Source: Planctomycetota bacterium (GTDB taxonomy: Bacteria; Planctomycetota; UBA8742; UBA2392). From it: a stretch of 64,000 bases of DNA. Where the stretch lies: assembly GCA_003576915.1 (NCBI GenBank), contig QEVF01000020.1, positions 1-64,000 on the forward strand, read 5' to 3'. The translations under genes and the position numbers were made by a program. The notes beneath the pieces were generated by a model. It searched no databases. It was given only the letters and a program-made list of their open reading frames with translations, and was not told the origin of the DNA. Position 1 is the stretch's first letter; each line of letters starts with the position of its first letter. This document shows, piece by piece, positions 52,207-59,636 of this stretch.

Positions 52207-53829
52207 CTATTTCGTACCCTTGAGCGCCGCGGCAACGTCAATGTCCAGCCGCGCCACAAAGGGCAGCTTGCGGTCACCCGTGCGCTCAAACTCGGCAAGA
52301 ATGAAGGCAGCATCCTCCGCCAGCCCGTCAAACACCAAGGCCCTGCCGTTGATGTTCACGGTCACCCGCCCGGCGGCCACGTCTTCAGCCGTCAGGAAGA
52401 GGGACAGCTTTCCGGCCTGGGTCACCAGCAGCTCGAAGTGACGTTCCATGCCGCGCTCGCCCTTGGCGGTGCGCGTGCCGGCTTTCACCCGAGCCATGAG
52501 CTGGCCGGAAGCGGACTTGGGGAGGGGGAACTTGCCCTTGAGGGTCTGGGTCTTGCCGTCGCGCTCAACTTCCACCTCAACGTCCTCGCCCGCCTTCTTT
52601 TTGCCCAGGGCCGCTCTCAGGTCGTTCAGATTCGCGATCTTCGCCTTGTCCAGACCCACGATCACATCGCCGGCCTTGATACCCATGGCTTCAGCCACGC
52701 TGTCCTTGGCCACGGAGTCCACTACCACGGGGTCTGTCACCTCCAGTTCAGGGTTCAGCGTAATACCCAGGACCACCCGCGCCTGACCCGAGCGCGGCAC
52801 GGCCTTGAGGTCCTTGGCATTGAGGTCGCCGAGGTCTGCCAGTTCGGTGATTTCCAGCCAGGCGCGGCGGCCCATGGCGGGGCTGTCGGTGCTCCAGTCG
52901 AGGGAGGCCAGTCCCAGGTCGCGCTTCCACTTGCCGACCATGTCTGCAAGGATGCGTGGGATCTCCTTGGGCGCGTAGCTGAGATCGTGACCGGCGTCTT
53001 CATAGATCTTGTGTTCGATGGAGGCCCCGTTCTGATTGGCTTCCGCCACCACCTGGGCCACCTGAGCCGCGGGATAGAGGCGATCCTTGCCGCCCGAGAT
53101 GGCGTAAATGCGTACCTTGGCCAGGTTCTCCCAGAACATGCAGGTGCCGTCAAAACTGGGCACCAGAGGGTGCCCCACCATGGGCATGAAGCCGGAAAAA
53201 GTGTCAGGCCTGCGCGCGGCCAGGGCAAAGGCCCCGCTGCCGCCGTCACTCATGCCCGTGACGAACACTCGGTCGTCGTCCACATTGAAAGCGAGCTTCA
53301 CTTCCTTGAGCATGTGCAGAACGTTGAGCTGACCCTTGTCGCGCCACCAGCGGGCGTCGTCCGTGGTGTCGGCGGCGATGGCGGCGGGCGCCAGCACCAT
53401 GACCTCGTCACTCCAGTCATCACCCAGGGCCTGCTGCCACATCTCAATGGCGCCCGAGGCAGCATCGGCAGGAGCGCCGGAGACCCCCCCATGGAGCCAG
53501 ATGATCAGGGGGTAGCGCCGGGCCGGGTCGTACTTCGGCGGCACATGCATGTAGTAGGGCCGCTTGAATCCGTCAGGGCACAGGGTCTCAAACTCCAGCG
53601 CCCCGGTTTGCCCGGCCTTGGAGTAGGCGAGCTTTCCGATGGCCTCACGCAGCGCCGGGCCGCCCATACCCGTGAGTTTGGCGCGCAGCTCAACCTTCTT
53701 CGTCGCGTCCGTTTCCGACAGATACTGGCGCAGCAGGTCGGGTTTGGCGGCCTCCTGTGCTTGAGGGGCGGAGAAAGCCGACAGGGCAACGAGCGTGACA
53801 AGCGACAACAGCAGGGGCGACCGTTTCAT
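52207..53829 (-). CDS. secreted PDZ-containing serine esterase, paralogue 1
   Basis: A 540-residue exported alpha/beta hydrolase. The signal peptide is KRSPLLLSLVTLVALSAFSA. The catalytic part resembles PHB-depolymerase/feruloyl-esterase-like enzymes: oxyanion IWLHGG, nucleophile GMSDGG, and His in AGHDLSYAP. A PDZ domain follows (VAEAMGIKAGDVIVGLDKAKI, about 370-440), then a C-terminal domain ending in a Lys-rich tail. ATG 53829 is used because it starts the signal peptide; the frame is open further to 53922. The substrate is unknown. Its paralogue lies 126 nt upstream. Confidence 0.85.
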   Translation of the reverse strand: MKRSPLLLSLVTLVALSAFSAPQAQEAAKPDLLRQYLSETDATKKVELRAKLTGMGGPALREAIGKLAYSKAGQTGALEFETLCPDGFKRPYYMHVPPKYDPARRYPLIIWLHGGVSGAPADAASGAIEMWQQALGDDWSDEVMVLAPAAIAADTTDDARWWRDKGQLNVLHMLKEVKLAFNVDDDRVFVTGMSDGGSGAFALAARRPDTFSGFMPMVGHPLVPSFDGTCMFWENLAKVRIYAISGGKDRLYPAAQVAQVVAEANQNGASIEHKIYEDAGHDLSYAPKEIPRILADMVGKWKRDLGLASLDWSTDSPAMGRRAWLEITELADLGDLNAKDLKAVPRSGQARVVLGITLNPELEVTDPVVVDSVAKDSVAEAMGIKAGDVIVGLDKAKIANLNDLRAALGKKKAGEDVEVEVERDGKTQTLKGKFPLPKSASGQLMARVKAGTRTAKGERGMERHFELLVTQAGKLSLFLTAEDVAAGRVTVNINGRALVFDGLAEDAAFILAEFERTGDRKLPFVARLDIDVAAALKGTK

Positions 53830-53955
53830 GGCAGTTCTTTGGACTCGGGGCAAAGGAACCACAACGCCGGGCTGACCACGGATCAACACTTCATCAGCCC
53901 CCGGCTCAAGCAGAATACGCAAGGCAGCGGCGCTTACCCCGTGTAAACTGCCTGG

Positions 53956-55545
53956 TTACTTGCCTTTCATGGCCTCCACAACGTCCACCGTGACAACAGC
54001 CGTAAACGGCCACTTGCGGTCAAAGCTGGCTTCAAACTGGTCCAGCATCATGGCCAAGTCCTGCGGGGGCCTGCCTTTGAAGGCCTCCTTGCCGTTCACT
54101 TTGATGCGCACCTCACCCCTGGCGTCCATCATGTCCGGCGCCAGCCGCACGCGCAGCCTCGTCACGTTGTGGGTTTTGAGTTCGACCTGCCCCGGAGACC
54201 AACTGCCCTGAACGCGCCCCGGAGGCGGGTCCTTCTCCAACGGCGGGAACTTGCCGCTGAGGGTTTTCTCGGCGCCGTCGCGCAGCACCGTCAGGGAGAT
54301 TTCCTTGCCCGCGCCCTTGTTACGAAGCGCGGCATTGATTTCGTCGAGGCCGGTGACTTTCTTGCCGTCCACTTTGATCACTGTGTCGCCCACCTTCACT
54401 CCCATGGTGTCGGCCACGCTGCCGGGCTCGATGTGCTTGACGGTGATGGGGCCATCGAGTTCTTCGGGAGTCGTGGGTGTTGGCACGCGAATGCCCAGAT
54501 CAATGCGGATGACTCCTGTGCCCCGTGGCGTGGCCTTGGGGCACTTGTTGAATTCCCGGTCGAGCTCCTTCGTCTCGAGGATCTCCAGCCAGGCGCGGCT
54601 TCCGAAACTGGCCTGCTCAGTGCTCCAGTCGAGCTGCCGCGCCAGCAGGTCGCGCCTCCAGGCGGAAAGATACTCGTTGAAAATGCGGGGAAGTTCGACA
54701 TCGGCGAAGCTGAGGTCGTGGCCGGCCTGCTCGTAGTTCTTGTGCAGGACTTTGGGTCCCACGGAGTTGATCTCGCCCACGATTCTTGAAACTTCGGAGC
54801 CCGGATAAACGGGATCGAGCCCGCCGCTGATGTTGTAGAGGCTGCAGCCCTTGAGGTTCTCGTAGAAGGCGCTGGTGCGGTCTGTCGCCGGGACGAGGGG
54901 ATGTCCGACCATGGGGAAGAAGCCGGCATAATCGTCGGGACGCCGGAAGGCCGCCGCCCACGTTCCGCTTCCGCCGTCACTTTGACCCGTAAGGAAGACG
55001 CGATCGTCGTCAATGTGGTAGCGGCGCTTGACGTCGGCCAGCATGGCCCGGATGTTCTTCATGCCGCCGTCACGCCACCAGCGGGCCTGAATGGTCGTGG
55101 ACTCGCAGTCGGCCGAGGGCGCGAGAAAGAACAGGCCTTCGCGCTGCGCATCGTTCAGGCTGGCCAGCCACGTGCCCACGGCGGCGGACCCGGCCCCCGC
55201 CGACGCTCCGTTGACACCGCCATGAAGCACGACCATCAGGGGCCAGTTGCGCGATGCATCGTAGGCCCGGGGAACGCGCAGGTAGTAACTGCGCTCAAAG
55301 CCGTCCGGGCAACGCAGTTTCAAGCTCAGTTCGCCGCTGCCGTCGCCTTGGCGGGGCAGGGCCGCCATCAGCTCACGAAGCCTTTCCGGCGGCAACTGGA
55401 GCAGTTCGGCGCGCAGGGCTGCCTTGAGCCGGGCGTCGCCCTCGGAAAGATAGCGTGCCAGCAGGCTCTTCGGCTCTTCCTGGGCATGAACCGGCAGCGT
55501 CAGTGCAAGCAAGGCTGTCGCCGCGCATGCTATGAGTGTGCGCAT
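53956..55545 (-). CDS. secreted PDZ-containing serine esterase, paralogue 2
   Basis: A 529-residue paralogue of the neighbour with the same architecture: signal (RTLIACAATALLALTLPVHA), oxyanion VVLHGG, nucleophile GQSDGG, His in AGHDLSFAD, PDZ (VADTMGVKVGDTVIKVDGKKV) and a C-terminal domain (GEVRIKVNGKEAF; ALMMLDQF-like). Shared boundaries and motifs show tandem duplication with divergence. Start ATG 55545 is chosen because it opens the signal peptide. It is divergent from the plus-strand nuclease-like gene, with 98 nt between them. Confidence 0.85.
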   Translation of the reverse strand: MRTLIACAATALLALTLPVHAQEEPKSLLARYLSEGDARLKAALRAELLQLPPERLRELMAALPRQGDGSGELSLKLRCPDGFERSYYLRVPRAYDASRNWPLMVVLHGGVNGASAGAGSAAVGTWLASLNDAQREGLFFLAPSADCESTTIQARWWRDGGMKNIRAMLADVKRRYHIDDDRVFLTGQSDGGSGTWAAAFRRPDDYAGFFPMVGHPLVPATDRTSAFYENLKGCSLYNISGGLDPVYPGSEVSRIVGEINSVGPKVLHKNYEQAGHDLSFADVELPRIFNEYLSAWRRDLLARQLDWSTEQASFGSRAWLEILETKELDREFNKCPKATPRGTGVIRIDLGIRVPTPTTPEELDGPITVKHIEPGSVADTMGVKVGDTVIKVDGKKVTGLDEINAALRNKGAGKEISLTVLRDGAEKTLSGKFPPLEKDPPPGRVQGSWSPGQVELKTHNVTRLRVRLAPDMMDARGEVRIKVNGKEAFKGRPPQDLAMMLDQFEASFDRKWPFTAVVTVDVVEAMKGK

Positions 55546-55643
55546 GGCAGTGGGTAGCAAGGGGCCACGGGGCCGCTGCATTGTACGATGGCGCCGCCAG
55601 GGCGCACGACGGGAAGCCGGGCCTGGCTCAAAGCGAGGATGAC

Positions 55644-57233
55644 ATGTCAGAACCCACCGGAGCCAAAGCCGCCCTGCGCCGGAACGCGCCAGACGGCAGT
55701 GAAGTCGGGCAGGTGGCCCTGCCCCTGGAGATCACGCTGCGCGTGACCGACCCCGACGTGCTGGAAGAGCTGCGCCGCAGAGAGGGTCCGGCGCGGGAAG
55801 AGTTCGCCCATACGGCCCTGCGCATCGGCGTGCTGGCCCTGCGGCAGGCCTCCGGCACCCTGGACGGACAGACGTTGCGCACCGAGGGTGAGAGACTGGT
55901 CGCGCTGGTCGAGGGCAAGCTTGGCGAACACGCGAAGGAACTCAAGACACGCCTTGAGAGCGAACTTGGCAACTATTTTGACCCGAACAGGGGCCACTTT
56001 GCGGCGCGCGTGCGCGAATTGACGGACGACAAGGGCGGCTTTGCCAGCCTGCTCAAGCGCCACCTTGACGGCGACACCAGCACCCTGGCCCAAAGCCTTG
56101 CGCGGGCTGTAGGCGACAACAGCCCCTTGATGAAACACCTCAGCCCCAGGGAAAAAGACGGGCTGGTAGAGACCATCGCGCGCGTGGTGCAGGAGCGGCT
56201 GGAGGAGCAGAGCAAGCGCGTGCTGGCAGAGTTCGACTTGAACAACGACCAGAGCGCGCTCAAGCGCCTGATTCACAACGTCAATGAAATCAGCCGTGAA
56301 ATCGGCGAGCAGTTCAACCCCGAACAGGAGCAAAGCGCCTTGGCGCGGCTGAACCGCGCCCTGGAGCAGACGCGCGGGCAGATTGCCAAAGACCTCACCC
56401 TCGACGACGACGAGAGCGCGCTTTCACGCCTGCACGAAAAGCTGCGCGCGCAGTTTGATGACCTGCTCGAAAAACAGACCCGATTCCAGAAGGACATCGC
56501 CGAACGGCTCGGCATCAAACAGGTTCAGGCCCGCACCACCGAGGGTGGCTTCACGTTTGAACACGCCGTGGGCGAAGCCCTGCGTCAGCGCGTGCGGGGC
56601 CTTGGTGACGAGTTTGCGGCCGTGGGCGAACTCAGCGGCGTTCAAGGGCGCAAGACCGGCGATTACGTGCAGACCATGGGCGCCGAAAGCGCTGCCCCGG
56701 GCGCCAACATTGTTTACGAATGCAAGCGCGACCGGCGCTACCGCATCAAGGTCGCGCTGGAAGAATTGGCCCAGGCACGCACCAACCGCAAGGCGGAAGT
56801 CGGTGTGTTCGTGATGGACGCCAGGACTGTGCGCGACAACGCGGACCTGCACTCTGAGTATCCGGCGGCGCTGGCGCGCCACGGCAACGACATCATCGTC
56901 GTATGGGACGCCGAAAACGAAGCCACGGATGTCGTGCTGGATGCCGCCATCAGCCTGGCGCGCGCCCTGGTGCTCCGTGCGGCCAGGCACGAGGAGAGCG
57001 AGAGCGCCGAGGAATTCGAAGACATTGCCAAGGCTATTGCTGACATTGAAAAACAGTTCGAGCGCTTTGACGACATGTCGAAGCGCTGCGACGACATCAT
57101 GAAATCGGCAAAGGAGGTCAGCGGTTATGCCTACGACATACAAGAGGAGTTGAGGAAGGTGCTCAAGCGTCTGAAAAGCGACGTCAAGTCCCTCAATGAG
57201 GGCGTCAAGGCCCTGCGCGACACCGCGGAGTGA
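55644..57233 (+). CDS. coiled-coil protein with PD-(D/E)XK nuclease-like domain
   Basis: A 529-residue protein; ATG 55644 has GAGG 6 nt upstream. Residues about 90-290 are helical, with three repeats centred on SALKRL, SALARL and SALSRL spaced about 36 residues apart. Residues about 300-440 look like a restriction-endonuclease fold: GFTFEHAVGEAL helix, GDYV (Asp about 340), strand plus IVYECKRD (Glu about 359, Lys about 361), then the helix YRIKVALEELAQARTNRKAEVGV. That D...ExK order fits PD-(D/E)XK enzymes, and the arrangement recalls DUF2130 proteins. A C-terminal coiled coil follows. It may be a DNA-targeting effector near the bpX conflict cluster; the substrate is not determined. Confidence 0.75.
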   Translation: MSEPTGAKAALRRNAPDGSEVGQVALPLEITLRVTDPDVLEELRRREGPAREEFAHTALRIGVLALRQASGTLDGQTLRTEGERLVALVEGKLGEHAKELKTRLESELGNYFDPNRGHFAARVRELTDDKGGFASLLKRHLDGDTSTLAQSLARAVGDNSPLMKHLSPREKDGLVETIARVVQERLEEQSKRVLAEFDLNNDQSALKRLIHNVNEISREIGEQFNPEQEQSALARLNRALEQTRGQIAKDLTLDDDESALSRLHEKLRAQFDDLLEKQTRFQKDIAERLGIKQVQARTTEGGFTFEHAVGEALRQRVRGLGDEFAAVGELSGVQGRKTGDYVQTMGAESAAPGANIVYECKRDRRYRIKVALEELAQARTNRKAEVGVFVMDARTVRDNADLHSEYPAALARHGNDIIVVWDAENEATDVVLDAAISLARALVLRAARHEESESAEEFEDIAKAIADIEKQFERFDDMSKRCDDIMKSAKEVSGYAYDIQEELRKVLKRLKSDVKSLNEGVKALRDTAE

Positions 57234-57296
57234 GTCGGCATACTGCAACATCGGCGGCGGGCGCGAGCTAGAATGGCACCATTCACGGGAGTTCCC

Positions 57297-57701
57297 ATGG
57301 CCGTATCCACCCCCCGATCGCTTTCGCGGGTTCTCGGCATCAGGCAGGGGCACTGCGTGTCGCTGATCAATGCGCCGCAGGGCTTCCCCCATGCCCTGGG
57401 CGAACTGCCTGACGCCGTCAAGGTTGGCCGCGCGTCGCCCGGCGGGCTGTTTGACGTCATTGTGTTCTTCGCCCACAGCCGCGCTGAACTGCAGCGGGAG
57501 TTCCGCTATCTTGCGGGCCGACTGCAGCCCGATGGCGGCCTGTGGATAAGCTGGCCGCGCAAGGGCAGCGGCGTGGCCACGGATCTGAACGAGGCCGTGG
57601 TGCGCGACGTGGCGCTGGCGCGGGGCCTGGTGGACAACAAGCAGTGCGCCATTGACGCCCGCTGGTCGGGCCTGCGTCTGGTGTTGAACGAAAGCGCATG
57701 A
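57297..57701 (+). CDS. DUF3052 family protein
   Basis: A 134-residue protein matching the DUF3052 pattern: LGIRQGHCVSLINAPQGFP, an ELP element, FDVIVFFAHSRAEL, GGLWISWPRKGSGVATDLN, and a C-terminal LVDNKQCAIDARWSGLRLV. DUF3052 proteins are common and of unknown function. ATG 57297 has GGGAG upstream. It ends 10 nt before the MoxR gene, but the family is widespread outside such clusters, so linkage is probably incidental. Confidence 0.85.
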   Translation: MAVSTPRSLSRVLGIRQGHCVSLINAPQGFPHALGELPDAVKVGRASPGGLFDVIVFFAHSRAELQREFRYLAGRLQPDGGLWISWPRKGSGVATDLNEAVVRDVALARGLVDNKQCAIDARWSGLRLVLNESA

Positions 57702-57711
57702 CGGAGGCGGC

Positions 57712-58830
57712 GTGAGCGACATCCTGGGTCGTCTTCAACGCGAAGTCATGGAACCGCTCAAGGACCGCTTCGTGGGCCGCGACGAGGTCGTGGATCTGAT
57801 CGCGCTGGCCATCGTCTCGGGCGAGCACCTGTTCCTGCTGGGCCCGCCGGGCACGGCGAAGTCAGCCCTCATCCGCCAGTTCGCCGGGGCCGTGCGGGGC
57901 CGCTACTTCGAGTACATGCTCACCCGCTTCTCAGAGCCCAACGAGATCTTCGGACCCATCGACATCGCCAAGCTGCGCGAGGGCACCGTCGCCACCATCA
58001 CCACGGGCATGCTGCCCCAGGCCGAGTTCGCCTTTCTCGACGAGATCTTCAACGCCAACTCCGCCATCCTCAACAACATGCTCACCGTGCTCAACGAGCG
58101 CGTGTATCGCCGCGGCGCAGAGCTTCACCGGCTCCCCCTGCTCTCCCTGTTTTCCGCCAGCAACCAGCTTCCGGACGACGACGCCCTGCGCGCCCTGTTT
58201 GACCGCTTCCTGCTGCGCTGCCACGTCGAAAACCTCAAGCGCGAGGCCATGCCGCAGTTGCTTGCCGCCGGCTGGGCGCTCGAACAGCCCTCCGACGCGG
58301 CATGCAGCGTGACCTCCGACGACCTGCGCGCTCTGGCCGCGCGCCTGTATGAAGTTGATCTCAAGCCCGTCGCTGAAATCTACGCCGACACCGTGTTCAA
58401 GCTGCGCGACCTGGGCATCGCCCTTTCCGACCGGCGGGCCGTGAAGGTGCAGAAGCTCCTGGCCGCCAGTGCGCTGCTGTGCGGGCGGGCGCAGGCCCAG
58501 CCTTCGGACCTTTGGGTGATGCGCTACCTGTGGGACCGCGAGGAACAGATCGCGCCCCTGGCCAACCTGGTCAACGCCATCCTTGAGCAGCACCAGAGCG
58601 CCCAGGGGCACGCCCTTTCCCGAAGTGCCCAGAGCGCCGACACCGAAGATCTGGCACGCCAGATCGAGGCTGCGGGGGCCGAGGCTTCGGCCAGACTCAG
58701 CCTGGCGGCCCTGGCGCGCCTGCGCGAACGTGTGACGCAGTTGGCAGACCGCGCGGCCTGGGTGCGCGACGCCAGGGCGCGTGAACATCTCGCCGGGCGA
58801 GCGCGAAAGCTTTTGCAGCAACTCACGTAG
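57712..58830 (+). CDS. MoxR-type AAA+ ATPase of a bpX ternary system
   Basis: A 372-residue MoxR/RavA-family AAA+ ATPase with GTG start 57712 and GGAGG 4 nt upstream. Walker A is GPPGTAKS near residues 44-51; Walker B is FLDEIFNAN, with the sensor SLFSASNQLPD and arginine finger FDRFLLRC. MoxR ATPases act as chaperones with vWA proteins. Here it starts the four-gene run MoxR / bpX-like / vWA-propeller / bpX6-like, the arrangement called MoxR-vWA-beta-propeller ternary systems, predicted NTP-dependent conflict systems (Kaur, Burroughs, Iyer and Aravind, 2020). Confidence 0.92.
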   Translation: MSDILGRLQREVMEPLKDRFVGRDEVVDLIALAIVSGEHLFLLGPPGTAKSALIRQFAGAVRGRYFEYMLTRFSEPNEIFGPIDIAKLREGTVATITTGMLPQAEFAFLDEIFNANSAILNNMLTVLNERVYRRGAELHRLPLLSLFSASNQLPDDDALRALFDRFLLRCHVENLKREAMPQLLAAGWALEQPSDAACSVTSDDLRALAARLYEVDLKPVAEIYADTVFKLRDLGIALSDRRAVKVQKLLAASALLCGRAQAQPSDLWVMRYLWDREEQIAPLANLVNAILEQHQSAQGHALSRSAQSADTEDLARQIEAAGAEASARLSLAALARLRERVTQLADRAAWVRDARAREHLAGRARKLLQQLT

Positions 58831-58849
58831 CCGCGTCTTGAGAAGCCCC

Positions 58850-59581
58850 ATGGCCCTGGACGACGCATCGTTTGCCGAGATCCCCGCCAAGGCGCTGGCG
58901 CTGCTGGCGCCTCTGCGCAACCAGCCCGGCATTGAAGTAAGTCTTGACGAGTCAATTGCCCGGGTACGCTGGCAGCGCGGGCAGTCCGCGGTGGTGCAGA
59001 GGCTGCTGGCGGCGCCAGGCGCGCGTCTGTTTGAGCAAGTCGATGGTCAGTGGCGGCTGGTAGGGCAGGCCCTGCCCGCCTTTGACCTCGACACGGGCGG
59101 CAGCTTCATGCCCCTGGCACGCGCCCTGACGCCGGGCCGTCTGGACCTGCAGCCGGACCCCCCACCCGGGCGCCCGCCCCTGACCCTGACGCTGTCACGC
59201 TCAGATCGTGTCCGCGAAACTACGGCCGCCATTTACGATCTGGCCGCTCTGGCGACGTGGGCGGAAATGGCCGGCACCGACGAACTGCATTCCTGCCTGG
59301 CGGCAAGGCTGGGGCAGCGCGTGCTGCTGCTCGGCACTTGCCTGCCGTGGTTTGAGGGCTGCTCGCGCTGGTGGGGCGAGCGCGTGCTCTGCCCCCTGGG
59401 TTTCGAACTCACGCCGGCCTTGCCGCAGGCCGTGCTGTGCGAAGCGTTAGGACTTCGTGACGGTGAGTTCGCACTGGCGGGTGAGAATGGAGTCGAAGTC
59501 CTGCCTTCCGGAGCACTCGCGCGGCTCTCGCGGGCTTCCCTCAGGCTGGCAGTGAAGGAGCTGGAGCCGAAGGCGCCTTAG
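58850..59581 (+). CDS. bpX-like protein of the MoxR ternary system
   Basis: A 243-residue protein of the type that sits beside MoxR in these ternary systems. Visible features are an N-terminal helical part (AKALALLAPLRNQPGIEVSLD), strands (WRLVGQALPAFDLDTGGSFMPL), and a C-terminal region LGTCLPWFEGCSRWWGERVL followed by FELTPALPQAVLCEALGL. The Trp-rich patch and position suggest one of the bpX families, but I cannot assign the subtype by eye. ATG 58850 lies 19 nt after the MoxR stop. It probably acts as an adaptor between ATPase and propeller. Confidence 0.65.
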   Translation: MALDDASFAEIPAKALALLAPLRNQPGIEVSLDESIARVRWQRGQSAVVQRLLAAPGARLFEQVDGQWRLVGQALPAFDLDTGGSFMPLARALTPGRLDLQPDPPPGRPPLTLTLSRSDRVRETTAAIYDLAALATWAEMAGTDELHSCLAARLGQRVLLLGTCLPWFEGCSRWWGERVLCPLGFELTPALPQAVLCEALGLRDGEFALAGENGVEVLPSGALARLSRASLRLAVKELEPKAP

Positions 59582-59636
59582 CAGGCCGTATTTCAGCAGC
59601 CTGTCAGAAGCCTTGGCGCCGGTCTGAGGTCAACCC

